NCBI GenBank assembly: GCA_937120535.1
Contig: CAKZJX010000086.1
Location: 1-55,267 of the forward strand
DNA length: 55,267 bases
DNA from: an uncultured Anaerolineae bacterium
Lineage (GTDB): Bacteria > Chloroflexota > Anaerolineae > Anaerolineales > Villigracilaceae
Direction of reading: 5' to 3'
The translations under genes were made by a program, and so were the position numbers. Shown piece after piece: positions 33,220 through 41,139 of this stretch. The first letter of the stretch is position 1. Every line of letters begins with the position of its first letter. Below the pieces are notes generated by a model that made no database searches, had not been told where the DNA came from, and saw only the letters and a list, made by a program, of their open reading frames with translations.

Positions 33220-34233
33220 TTAGCCGTGCCCTTTCTTTTTGGGCTTTCTCGAGTTGGAGGATTGCTCGTCGTCCTCGTCTAGCTCGATATCCAAATCGTA
33301 GGCCATTAGATCGAAGCGCCCCAGATCTTCGGTAAATGCTAGGTTATCCAAGGCATCTTCCAGAAAAGCCATCTCTTCTTCGTCATCGGTTTGATCAAGT
33401 AGACTTTCTAGATATTCGCGGACATCCTCTCCGCCGATCTGAGAGAGCGACCAGACAATGGCCGAGAAGATTTCATCGTCTTCTTCCTCTTCCAGCATCT
33501 GCAACAACGGACGGCGCGCCTCCGTCAGCATCAGATTGCCGGCTGCTCGAACTGCTTCTAGGCGGACTGCGCGATCGTCGCTCAACATGAAGCGCAACAC
33601 TTCCTCCCCCCATTGCTCGTGATCAAACGAGCGTCCGATGGCGATCAGAGCGCTGGCCTGCCAATCGGGGTCTTGATCTTCTAGGGCGGCCTGAATCAGG
33701 GATGGCACTTCGGGGCGCGAGGAGTATCCCAGCGATTCCAGCGCCCTTCGACGCACTTCAAGGAAGCTGTCGTGCATGGCGGCTAGCAGGGCGTCTTCGG
33801 CGCGACGGTGCAAGGTGGCCGGAATTTCATCCAATTCGCCGAGTTCTACAAAGAGGTTCATCACTTGCGCTGCCTCGGCCCGCGCTTCTGGCGAAGGATC
33901 ATGGGCTAGGATGTCCTCGTAGATCGGCAGCAGTGTGACGTCCTCACACTCAGACAGCAGGCGCAGAGCACCGGCCCGCACAAAGGCATCTGGATCGTGG
34001 AGCAAAGCGCGGGCAAAATCGTCAAACGAGACCAGGCTGTCTTCGCTCAGCAAGGCGTCCAGGTCGTCTAGCAAAGCCCGTTTGCGTTGGAGGGTGATCC
34101 GTGGCCAAACCTGCATCAACAGCTCGAGCGACTCAGGATCGAGATCGGAAAACTGAGCCAGATACCGCTTGGGGAACGGTTTTTCGGTATCCAGCAGGGC
34201 ATTAATTACGGTTTGGAAAGAGATAGAGGTCAT
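33220..34233 (-). CDS. HEAT-repeat protein
   Basis: A 337-residue acidic protein built from HEAT-like helix pairs, for example DPDAFVRAGALRLLSECEDV, DSFLEVRRRALESLGYSSRP, DPDWQASALIAIGRSFDHEQ and DDRAVRLEAVRAAGNLMLTE. The tail is strongly acidic and then basic (DEDDEQSSNSRKPKKKGHG). HEAT proteins act by binding partners. Its ATG overlaps the stop of the site-2 protease gene by four bases, so the two are translated together and may act together at the membrane; that link is an inference. Confidence 0.88.
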   Translation of the reverse strand: MTSISFQTVINALLDTEKPFPKRYLAQFSDLDPESLELLMQVWPRITLQRKRALLDDLDALLSEDSLVSFDDFARALLHDPDAFVRAGALRLLSECEDVTLLPIYEDILAHDPSPEARAEAAQVMNLFVELGELDEIPATLHRRAEDALLAAMHDSFLEVRRRALESLGYSSRPEVPSLIQAALEDQDPDWQASALIAIGRSFDHEQWGEEVLRFMLSDDRAVRLEAVRAAGNLMLTEARRPLLQMLEEEEDDEIFSAIVWSLSQIGGEDVREYLESLLDQTDDEEEMAFLEDALDNLAFTEDLGRFDLMAYDLDIELDEDDEQSSNSRKPKKKGHG

Positions 34234-35579
34234 GGCATAGAGAGGACAAGAGGGTCGATGAAGTCCATGATGTTGATGTAGATCATGAACAGAATGAGCG
34301 TGATCATGCCGGCGGCGTGAACAGCGTTCTCTAGCTCGTGGGGGACGCGCCGACGTACGAGCAGCTCCGGCAGGACGAAGAGGATGCGCCCTCCATCTAA
34401 GGCCGGGAAGGGGAACAGGTTGATCAAACCGATCGAGATGGTGAGCGAAGCGATCAGGTAAAGGGTGCTATACGTGGGGGGGGAGGAGGCTTGCGAGGGG
34501 AGAGCCTGCTCGCGGTTTTGCATGTCCATCGTGACCGAGAAGTTGAAGATGTCGTAGATGCCCTTCAGTCCTATGAAGCGCCCTTCTTCGGGTGCGAGGC
34601 TGCCGCGCATCAGTTGGGCCGGCAGGAGCAGTAGGGCGCGCACCTGCTGATAGACACTTAGGCCGGCGTAGCGGATCACCTCGCCCACCGAACGAGCTAG
34701 GACGATCTGCTCGCTCATCCGAATACCTAGCGGCCCCTCGCCTTTCGGGGGCTGGACGCGCGGCGTTGCCGTCACAGTGATGATCTGGTTGCCACGCTGC
34801 AAGACCAAGGTCACAGGTTGACCCAAGTTCAAGCGGATGATGTTGCCCAGGGTGTCGAAGTCGTGGATGGCTTGTTGGTTGGCATAAAGCACGACATCTC
34901 CTACCTGCATGCCGGCCGCCTCCGCCGGCGAGTTGGGCGCAATTTCGGCTAGCATTACTCGGCTGAAATCACGGTAGCCATCGCGCGATACTAGGAATAG
35001 GAAGATCAGAAAGCCGGCCAGCAGATTCATGGTGGAACCAGCGACCAAGACCAACAACCGCCTCCAAGGCGTGGCAGCCGCTAGCCCACCGGCAACGCTT
35101 GGGTCGTTTTCGCCTTTCGGACGGACAAACCCTCCCAGAGGCAACCAGTTCAGAGTGAATTCCGTCCCCGGCGAGGCCTGTTCGAGCAAGCCGTCGAAGC
35201 GGTATCGGCCGTCCGGCAGTGGGGTCGGTTCGGGAGGCGTGGTTCGGAGGAGATCCTCATCGAGGGACGAAAGGTCTATGGTCTCTAGAATCCAGCGTTC
35301 TCCTTGGCGGCGCGCCGTGGCGGCGACCCCACGCTGAAGCAAATGGGGAAGATCGATCGGAAAATCGAAGTTGGGAGGGATGTCCAGGGTATAATGGCCA
35401 AGGGTCAGCCGGCCCCCAGAACGCCAGAAACGCCAGGCGCGGGGCGGTAAGCCGATCCCGAATTCTTCCACGTCAATGCCAAGCCAGCGCGCAGCCAGGT
35501 AATGACCGAATTCGTGGACTAGGATCATGCCCACGAAGACTACAAAAAACACTAAAGCAGCCAGCAACGAAGTATCCAT
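34230..35579 (-). CDS. RseP-like site-2 metalloprotease
   Basis: An intramembrane zinc protease of 449 residues. The first helix carries VHEFGHYLAARWLG (His22, Glu23, His26). A PDZ domain follows around residues 215-300 (APNSPAEAAGMQVGDVVLYA), and the last part has INLFPFPALDGGRILFVLPE, the conserved NxxPxPxLDGG loop with the third ligand. An insert of about 90 residues between the first helix and LPLGGFVRPKGEND is larger than usual. Such enzymes cut membrane-bound anti-sigma factors or signal peptides. GTAAGGAGCAAG precedes the ATG. No dxr or proS neighbour is present. Confidence 0.9.
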   Translation of the reverse strand: MDTSLLAALVFFVVFVGMILVHEFGHYLAARWLGIDVEEFGIGLPPRAWRFWRSGGRLTLGHYTLDIPPNFDFPIDLPHLLQRGVAATARRQGERWILETIDLSSLDEDLLRTTPPEPTPLPDGRYRFDGLLEQASPGTEFTLNWLPLGGFVRPKGENDPSVAGGLAAATPWRRLLVLVAGSTMNLLAGFLIFLFLVSRDGYRDFSRVMLAEIAPNSPAEAAGMQVGDVVLYANQQAIHDFDTLGNIIRLNLGQPVTLVLQRGNQIITVTATPRVQPPKGEGPLGIRMSEQIVLARSVGEVIRYAGLSVYQQVRALLLLPAQLMRGSLAPEEGRFIGLKGIYDIFNFSVTMDMQNREQALPSQASSPPTYSTLYLIASLTISIGLINLFPFPALDGGRILFVLPELLVRRRVPHELENAVHAAGMITLILFMIYINIMDFIDPLVLSMP

Positions 35580-35599
35580 CTTGCTCCTTACAGAACAAA

Positions 35600-35627
35600 G
35601 AACGCGCCTTGGCGCGTTCTCATTATA
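35600..35627 (-). promoter_or_regulatory. -10 box abutting a perfect palindrome upstream of the protease gene
   Basis: On the minus strand TATAAT (35627-35622) is followed after two bases by a 20-base perfect palindrome (GAACGCGCC, AA, GGCGCGTTC, 35619-35600). The palindrome covers the expected transcription start. It may be an operator, or a terminator of the radical SAM transcript with a weak TTTGTTCTGT run. Confidence 0.5.
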
Positions 35628-35685
35628 TCTTGTTTTGCATCGGGGTGGTTAAGAAACTCTAAGTTCATCCGATCTCAAGAGCCTG

Positions 35686-36954
35686 TCAGGGACATTGGAC
35701 GATCCCCTGCGCCCACAGACAGCCTCCACACACTGGTGGGATGGTATTGCCCAGGCAGTCTTCGAGATTGGCTTCGGAGAGATCGCAGCCGCCGCAGAAG
35801 GTGCAGGGTGCAAAGATAAAGTTATGCAGGCGCTCGCGATAAGCCAGGTATTCTGGATCCAACCATAGATCCTTCAACGATCGTTCATGAACGTTGCCGA
35901 TCACATGCTTGTAGTTGAGGCGCGGTTTGCCATGGAGATAGGTTTTGTGGGTGTGCATCAGGGGCCAACATGGGCTGATATCTCCCGTCCAGGCGATGGA
36001 CATAGTGCCGCTCTCGACGAAGTTGCACGTATCGTTGGCGCCGCCCCAGTTGTTGCCGGCGTAGGTGATGTTCAATTGGCTATTGAACACCTGGAACAAC
36101 GTTTGTTGGGTGTGTTCGTTGAAATCGATCTTGGGCAGGTTGATGCGCGGTAAGTGGTCGGCCGTAAGGTAGGCGATGTTGTGCATGGCCCGCTCAAACA
36201 GGATCTCCGATTGCAGATCTCCAGTGGGCGGTTGTAGATTGCTCACCGAGAAGTACTTGGCCTTGACCGCCCGACCGATTTTGATCACCTCGGGCAGATC
36301 GGCAATGTTGCGCTTCATGGCTACAAAGGCAATGCCGATCTCTGGCTTAGGGAAGTGACTGGCCGGCCGCATGCGAGCAAAACGCTTGAGGTTGGCGATA
36401 ATGGTCGGGAGTTCAGCTCCCAAGCGCACATCAGCATACGTTTCCGGTCGAGCGCCGTCGATCGAGACCCACAAAATATCCAAACCGCTCGCAATCAGCT
36501 TACGAGAGATGTTCTCGGTGAGGATCGTGCCGTTGGTGATCAGTTCTACTTTAACGCCTAGCTCTTTCACCCGCCGCACCCATTCTATGGTCTTTGGATG
36601 GAACAAGGGTTCGCCGATGCCGCCAAAGTACACGTTTGGAATGGGCGAAAACTCCTTCAGACCTTCGAAAATCCGCTCGAAGGTCTCTTCGCTCATACGT
36701 CCTATCGACTCTTCCCAAGCGTTGCGAAAACAGGTGATGCAGTCCAAGTTGCAGGCCACGGTGGGTTCGATATAGACCTTGGTCAATTGGGTGATTGGCC
36801 GATGCATGCGCAAGAAGTTTTCCCCCTTATCCAAGCGTACTTTTGAGCCAGGCGTTAGGCCATACTCCTGAGCGATTTCGGCCGGGAGAACCAAACGGCC
36901 TTGCTCATCTACCTCGGCCCAGGCGACAGTTGGTTTGACGGATAACGTAAACAT
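35686..36954 (-). CDS. Radical SAM/SPASM protein with AbrB-like N-terminal domain
   Basis: A 422-residue protein. Residues 1-50 resemble a SpoVT/AbrB swapped-hairpin domain (VDEQGRLVLPAEIAQEYGLTPGSKVRL). The radical SAM core starts with the cluster motif CNLDCITC (Cys68, Cys72, Cys75) and contains VYFGGIGEPLFHP and VELITNGTIL. The C-terminus has a SPASM-like cysteine set (PCW, FAPCTFCGGC, DCLG, PVCGGC) for further Fe-S clusters. SPASM proteins modify peptides or enzyme cofactors. Some maturases of tungsten oxidoreductases have a similar shape, but no such enzyme lies in this window. AAGGAGAG precedes the ATG. Confidence 0.85.
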   Translation of the reverse strand: MFTLSVKPTVAWAEVDEQGRLVLPAEIAQEYGLTPGSKVRLDKGENFLRMHRPITQLTKVYIEPTVACNLDCITCFRNAWEESIGRMSEETFERIFEGLKEFSPIPNVYFGGIGEPLFHPKTIEWVRRVKELGVKVELITNGTILTENISRKLIASGLDILWVSIDGARPETYADVRLGAELPTIIANLKRFARMRPASHFPKPEIGIAFVAMKRNIADLPEVIKIGRAVKAKYFSVSNLQPPTGDLQSEILFERAMHNIAYLTADHLPRINLPKIDFNEHTQQTLFQVFNSQLNITYAGNNWGGANDTCNFVESGTMSIAWTGDISPCWPLMHTHKTYLHGKPRLNYKHVIGNVHERSLKDLWLDPEYLAYRERLHNFIFAPCTFCGGCDLSEANLEDCLGNTIPPVCGGCLWAQGIVQCP

Positions 36955-37081
36955 AGACTCTCCTTGGCTGCACCGCTAATTCTTACTAATCTTACCCAGA
37001 TTTTATCCTGGCATAGAGTGACAAAAGTTACAAAACCGTCTGGAGAACGTCGTGAGTTCTTGAGTTGCTTTCCCCGCAAGA

Positions 37082-37090
37082 TGTTATAAT
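37082..37090 (+). promoter_or_regulatory. Extended -10 promoter before the M29 aminopeptidase
   Basis: TGTTATAAT is a full TGn-TATAAT. CTTGAG lies about 20 bases upstream as a poor -35. It predicts a start near 37097 and hence a leader of about 165 bases before the aminopeptidase start. Confidence 0.65.
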
Positions 37091-37096
37091 ACTCCA

Positions 37097-37263
37097 CACT
37101 TCATCAATCGCCTGAGCGGTTCCGGTCGCTGAAGGACACTGATCCGTTCTAGACCTCTGGGCGTAGCGTCCGGCATCCGCTTTTTGTTGGGGCCGGGCGA
37201 CAAGTGCCAGGGCCGGCTGAGGCGGGTGAGCAATTCATGTGCTCTGAATTTTCTCGATGGAGT
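37097..37263 (+). other. Long, potentially structured 5' leader of unknown kind
   Basis: No gene is visible in the 309 bases between the divergent radical SAM and aminopeptidase genes. The part after the promoter has pairable segments: AGCG/CGCT around GTTCCGGT (about 37120-37136), and CATCCGC (near 37174) with GCGGGTG (near 37224), enclosing two GGCCGG blocks. It does not match a riboswitch class that I can recall. Confidence 0.4.
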
Positions 37264-38391
37264 ATGCCTGTGACCGATTCACGCGTTGAAAAATTTGCCG
37301 ATGTGCTGGTGAACTATTCCACCTGCATCCGCCCGGGAGACCGCGTCTTGATCGAAGCGACCATCTTGGCAGAGCCACTGGTGCGAGCATTGTACCTCAA
37401 GGTGTTAGAAGCCGGTGGACACCCTGTACCTCTGATTCAATTGCCGGATACGTTCTTCCCAGGTCACGAGGACCTGCTGCTGCGCTACGGCAACGATGCT
37501 CAGTTGGATTTCGTCCCGCCGCTTCAAAAATTGGCCTACGAACACTTTGAGAGCCGCATTCGCATTCATTCGACCGCCAATACCCGATCTCAATCTTCCT
37601 TTGATCCGACGCGCTCTCAGCGTCGCGGACAGGCCACGGGCGTGATCACTGAAGCGCAGATGCGGCGCGGTGCCGATGGGTCCTTCAAGTGGGTCACGAC
37701 TCTCTTTCCTACCCAAGCCTATGCCCAAGAAGCCGAGATGAGCTACCTGGATTATGAGGACTTTGTCTTTCGTGCTTGCCGTCTCAATGAAGACGATCCG
37801 GTGGCCTACTGGCGCAAGGTGGAAGAAGAGCAAGCGCGGGCCATTCGCTGGTTGCAAGGCAAGAGCCAGGTGGTATTGCGCGGCCCGAATGTGGATTTGT
37901 CTCTTTCCATCAAAGGCCGGACGTTTATGAACTCTTGCGGCACCCACAACATGCCCGATGGCGAGATTTACACCGGCCCGGTGGAGGAGTCGGTGAACGG
38001 CTGGGTGCGCTTTACCTATCCGGCCATTTACAATGGAGTAGCTGTGGAGGGTGCCGAATTGACCTTCAGCAACGGCTGGCTCACCCAGGCCCGAGCGGCC
38101 AAAAATCAGGACTACTTATTGCAAATGGTCGAAACCGACCCCGGCGCTCGTTATCTCGGCGAGTTTGCCATCGGCACCAATTTTGAAATCAACCGCTTCA
38201 CCGGCCACATCTTGCTCGATGAGAAGATCGGCGGGTCGTTCCATATCGCCCTCGGGGCCGGCTATCCAGAGACCGGCTCGAAGAACAAGAGCGCCATCCA
38301 CTGGGATTTCATCTGCGATCTGCGCACCGACTCGGAGATCCTAGTAGACGGTGAGCTGTTCTACAAAGATGGTCGGTTTGTCTTCGAGTAA
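37264..38391 (+). CDS. M29 family aminopeptidase
   Basis: This 375-residue metalloaminopeptidase begins MPVTDSRVEKFADVLVNYST followed by CIRPGDRVLIEATILAEPLV, the M29 start. Metal ligands lie in the C-terminal half: PDGEIYTGPVEESVNGWVRF, LGEFAIGTNFEIN, ILLDEKIGGSFHIALGAGYP and SAIHWDFICDLR. Members remove N-terminal residues from peptides in the cytosol. I place the start at ATG 37264, which matches the family N-terminus; GTG or ATG codons at 37204-37237 would add residues without similarity. Confidence 0.92.
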   Translation: MPVTDSRVEKFADVLVNYSTCIRPGDRVLIEATILAEPLVRALYLKVLEAGGHPVPLIQLPDTFFPGHEDLLLRYGNDAQLDFVPPLQKLAYEHFESRIRIHSTANTRSQSSFDPTRSQRRGQATGVITEAQMRRGADGSFKWVTTLFPTQAYAQEAEMSYLDYEDFVFRACRLNEDDPVAYWRKVEEEQARAIRWLQGKSQVVLRGPNVDLSLSIKGRTFMNSCGTHNMPDGEIYTGPVEESVNGWVRFTYPAIYNGVAVEGAELTFSNGWLTQARAAKNQDYLLQMVETDPGARYLGEFAIGTNFEINRFTGHILLDEKIGGSFHIALGAGYPETGSKNKSAIHWDFICDLRTDSEILVDGELFYKDGRFVFE

Positions 38392-38420
38392 GTTCCGCGG
38401 CTTGTAGTTCGACAAATCAT

Positions 38421-38453
38421 CAGCCCTGCGGGATGACGCAGGGCTGTTGTTTT
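38421..38453 (+). terminator. Intrinsic terminator after the aminopeptidase
   Basis: CAGCCCTGCG (38421-38430) pairs perfectly with CGCAGGGCTG (38437-38446), followed by TTGTTTTGG. It lies 30 bases past the stop and before the convergent lpdA stop, so it may also slow transcription from the other side. Confidence 0.85.
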
Positions 38454-38470
38454 GGCGTGGCAAGGTGCAA

Positions 38471-39871
38471 TTAGATGTGGATGGGAGCCCCTATCGCGCC
38501 GTGGGCTGCCTCCATCAGAACTTCGGAGAGCGTGGGGTGAGCGTGAACGTTGCGGACGATCTCATGCGGGGTGAGTTCCATCATCCGGGCTAGGGTCAGT
38601 TCGGGGAGCAGCTCGGTGACCTCGGGCCCGATCATATGCGCGCCCAGGAGTTCGCCATATTGTTCATCCACTACGATCTTGACGAACCCGCTGTACTCTC
38701 CCAAGGCCAAGGCCTTGCCGTTCGCCTGGAAGGGGAAGCGCCCGATCTTCACCTGATAGCCGCGTTGGCGCGCTTGCGCCTCGGTCAGGCCAAACGAGGC
38801 GATCTGGGGCTGGCAGTAGGTGGCGCGGGGCATCATCTCATAGTCGAGCGTCACGGTTTCGGCGCCAGCGATGTTCTCGGCGGCCACCATGCCCATTGCC
38901 GAGCCGACATGGGCCAGCATCAGCTTGCCAGTTACATCGCCAACGGCGTAGATGTGCGGCACACTGGTCTGCATCTTCTCGTTGATCTCGATAAAGCCGC
39001 GCTCGTTGATGTGCACGCCGATCTCCTGAAGGCCCAACCCTTGCGAGTTGGGGCGGAAGCCGATCGCCACCAGGGCCTGTTCGGCCTCCAAGGTGGTTTC
39101 CCGGCTATCGGCGCTCACCGTGACGCGCACTCCGTCGGTGGTCGCTTCCACTACTTCCACCTTGTGGCCGGTGAGGACCTTGATGCCGCGCTTCTTGAAC
39201 TCTTTTTCAAGTTCCTTCGAGATTTCCTCGTCTTCCAAGGGAACCAAGCGCGGCAACATCTCCACGATGGTCACCTCCCTCCCGTAAGAATTCCATATTG
39301 TAGAGAACTCTACGCCGATGGCGCCGGAGCCGATCACAATCGCCGAGGCCGGCAGCTTTTCTTGCAGGATCGCCTCCCAATAGGTGAGCACCCGCTCCCC
39401 ATCCACCTTCCAGCCGGCCGGGACCATGGCGCTGGCGCCCGTCGCCACGATGAAATTCGACGCCCTGAGCTCGGCGACCTGGCCTTCCGAATCGGTGACC
39501 GTCACCGTATTTGGATCCTTAAACTTGGCCTCTCCCATAAACACGGCGATGTTGTTCTTGCGCATCAGGAACGAGACGCCCTTGGTCAAGCGGTCAGAGT
39601 TCTGGCGCGAACGTTTCACCGCCGCGCTGTAGTCCAGGGACAGATTCTCGAAGGAAAGCCCGAACTCCTTGCTGCGATGGCGCAGCAGATAGGCCACCTC
39701 GGCGTTTTTCAACAGCGACTTGGAAGGAATGCAGCCGACGTTTAGGCAAACCCCTCCTAACCATTTCTTTTCAACGATGGCCACTCTTTGCTTCAATTGG
39801 GCGGCGCGGATGGCGGCCACGTACCCCGCCGGCCCAGCGCCGATCACGACAACATCAAACGTCTCGGTCAT
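38471..39871 (-). CDS. lpdA: Dihydrolipoyl dehydrogenase
   Basis: This 466-residue flavoenzyme reoxidises lipoamide in 2-oxoacid dehydrogenase complexes or the glycine cleavage system. The FAD motif is VVVIGAGPAGYVAAIRAAQL, and the redox pair Cys42/Cys47 is in GGVCLNVGCIPSKSLL. The NAD motif is ASAIVIGSGAIGVEFSTIWN. The second FAD site is IYAVGDVTGKLMLAHVGSAM, and the catalytic His-Glu pair is in NVHAHPTLSEVLMEAA. The ATG at 39871 follows TGGAGTGAACC. No E1, E2 or lipoyl-protein gene is nearby. Confidence 0.95.
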   Translation of the reverse strand: MTETFDVVVIGAGPAGYVAAIRAAQLKQRVAIVEKKWLGGVCLNVGCIPSKSLLKNAEVAYLLRHRSKEFGLSFENLSLDYSAAVKRSRQNSDRLTKGVSFLMRKNNIAVFMGEAKFKDPNTVTVTDSEGQVAELRASNFIVATGASAMVPAGWKVDGERVLTYWEAILQEKLPASAIVIGSGAIGVEFSTIWNSYGREVTIVEMLPRLVPLEDEEISKELEKEFKKRGIKVLTGHKVEVVEATTDGVRVTVSADSRETTLEAEQALVAIGFRPNSQGLGLQEIGVHINERGFIEINEKMQTSVPHIYAVGDVTGKLMLAHVGSAMGMVAAENIAGAETVTLDYEMMPRATYCQPQIASFGLTEAQARQRGYQVKIGRFPFQANGKALALGEYSGFVKIVVDEQYGELLGAHMIGPEVTELLPELTLARMMELTPHEIVRNVHAHPTLSEVLMEAAHGAIGAPIHI

Positions 39872-40001
39872 GGTTCACTCCAGACGAAAAAGATGAGCGA
39901 TGAAAGAACGCACCAATTGTAACCCGTTTCGCACTGCTGGTTTGGACCTTCTGGCGTTTCCCCCTCATCCTCGGCGGCTCAGAGGGAGCCATAATCAAGA
40001 C

Positions 40002-40202
40002 CTGCGGCGGGATGCGCCGGCCTCCGGCGGGGCCCTTTCCCGTGTCCGGCGAGCTAGGTTCTCGTGATCGCCGGCGAGGGGCGGCGCGGCCGGCTCGGGC
40101 GGGCGCGCCCAGCCTGGGCGGGGTCGGAACCGCCGTGCTTCGGGAAAGTAAGCCCCGAATCGAGCACCGATCGACCCGGAGCCGGGCCTCCGGTTTTATT
40201 TG
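40002..40202 (+). ncRNA. Candidate GC-rich structured small RNA with intrinsic terminator
   Basis: The 324-base gap between lpdA and the AIM24 gene has no gene but is far more GC-rich than its flanks and full of nested inverted repeats: CGCCGG/CCGGCG (40015-40029), CCGGCGA/TCGCCGG (40046-40074), GGCGCG/CGCGCC (about 40083-40109), and GGGTCG/CGACCC (40121-40177) enclosing GTGCT/AGCAC and TCGGG/CCCGA with loop AAAGTAAG. It ends in CCGGAG/CTCCGG (40176-40193) followed by TTTTATTT. CATAAT at 39990 is a possible -10. I could not match it to RNase P, tmRNA, SRP or 6S RNA. Its identity is unknown. Confidence 0.5.
40176..40201 (+). terminator. Intrinsic terminator of the RNA candidate
   Basis: CCGGAG (40176-40181), loop CCGGGC, CTCCGG (40188-40193), then TTTTATTT. 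The T-run is on the plus strand only. It overlaps the last codons of the convergent AIM24 gene. Confidence 0.75.
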
Positions 40203-40870
40203 TCAGATTTCGGCAACTGAGAGATCAACCAGTTCAGGAAGGCTTGGGGGGAGCGGGTTTGAATGTACAGGCGGCCTGGACCAGTGAGTTCCACCACCAA
40301 CCCTTCTTCGCTCAACAGGGTGGATTTCAAGCCGCCAACAGTACGAGGGGTGGCGTTCACTGAAGCATCGAAGGCCACCAAGTGCGATGAGTCGACAATG
40401 TACTTCTCCCCGACTGCCAAGGTCGTTTCATGGATTGCACCATAAGAAGAAATCAAGAGCTTCCCTGTGCCGTTGGCCTCTAGAATGGAGATGCCCTCAG
40501 CAGCCATGAAGGCCTTCAGGCTCATTTTGGTTTCTAGATCAACGCCGCTTTCGGAAGCCAGATAAGAGCCGGCTTGCACCATCACCGGCTTGCCCGACAG
40601 CTCGATCACGGCGATGTCGCCCGCCAGGGTTGGCGCTAAGGTGATCTCGCCTCCTTGCGGCCCAGCTTGGAAGAAATTCTGGAAGAAGGACTCTCCACCC
40701 AGCACAGCGCGAGTTAACGATTTGAAGATACCCCCAGCCGCTTGAGTTTCGATTTTAATATCCTGAGACATGCTTACCATAGCACCCGCCTCGGCGCGAA
40801 TTCGTTCGTTGGGATGCAAGCGGAGCACAGCCAGCGCGTACGAAGGACGATGTTGAATCTGAACATCCAT
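40196..40870 (-). CDS. AIM24 family protein
   Basis: A 224-residue beta-rich protein of the AIM24/TIGR00266 type. It contains RIRAEAGAMVSMSQDIKIET, GGESFFQNFFQAGPQGGEIT, LAPTLAGDIAVIELSGKPVM and LISSYGAIHETTLAVGEKYI, all typical of the family. The function in bacteria is unknown; yeast Aim24 is mitochondrial. CAGGAGAAAGTTTT precedes ATG 40870, and a canonical promoter lies at 40988-41016. Its 3' end overlaps a terminator read on the other strand. Confidence 0.88.
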   Translation of the reverse strand: MDVQIQHRPSYALAVLRLHPNERIRAEAGAMVSMSQDIKIETQAAGGIFKSLTRAVLGGESFFQNFFQAGPQGGEITLAPTLAGDIAVIELSGKPVMVQAGSYLASESGVDLETKMSLKAFMAAEGISILEANGTGKLLISSYGAIHETTLAVGEKYIVDSSHLVAFDASVNATPRTVGGLKSTLLSEEGLVVELTGPGRLYIQTRSPQAFLNWLISQLPKSDK

Positions 40871-40987
40871 AAAACTTTCTCCTGAGAGAGGATATGCTTG
40901 CTGCCAGCCAGAGAGCGGTGGTGCGTGTCGGCTCAGGACCTTTGGTGCTGCTTCCTGGTATCGGCAAATTGGACTGCTATGGTCATT

Positions 40988-41016
40988 ATTATAATGTGAG
41001 CACTGAGAACAGTCAA
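40988..41016 (-). promoter_or_regulatory. Canonical sigma-70/A promoter for the AIM24 gene
   Basis: On the minus strand TTGACT (41016-41011), a 17-base spacer and TATAAT (40993-40988). It is the best consensus promoter in the window. The leader would be about 110 bases and shows no obvious structure. Confidence 0.8.
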
Positions 41017-41139
41017 ATCGATCGGGGGTATTCTGCGTTAAAATCAAGTTATGGATCGCGATGGAGCGATAGCCCATTGGTCCCATTTCTTACGACTCTT
41101 CTGACCATTCTCTTTTCCGAAAGGATCTTGTGATCTGCT

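Noticed and set aside
37110-37200. ykkC-family (guanidine/ppGpp/PRPP) riboswitch
   Set aside because: GGTTCCG and CTGATCCG are suggestive, but the conserved GAGAG and GGGAGA-type parts are missing.
38636-39745. Long open frame (369 codons) on the plus strand antisense to lpdA
   Set aside because: It is an exact shadow of a strongly conserved gene, with His/Gly/Arg-rich composition and no recognisable domain.
40002-40202. RNase P RNA, SRP RNA, tmRNA or 6S RNA in the GC-rich gap
   Set aside because: The conserved cores of these RNAs (for example AGGAAAGTCCGG for RNase P or the tmRNA tag and tRNA-like end) are absent on both strands.
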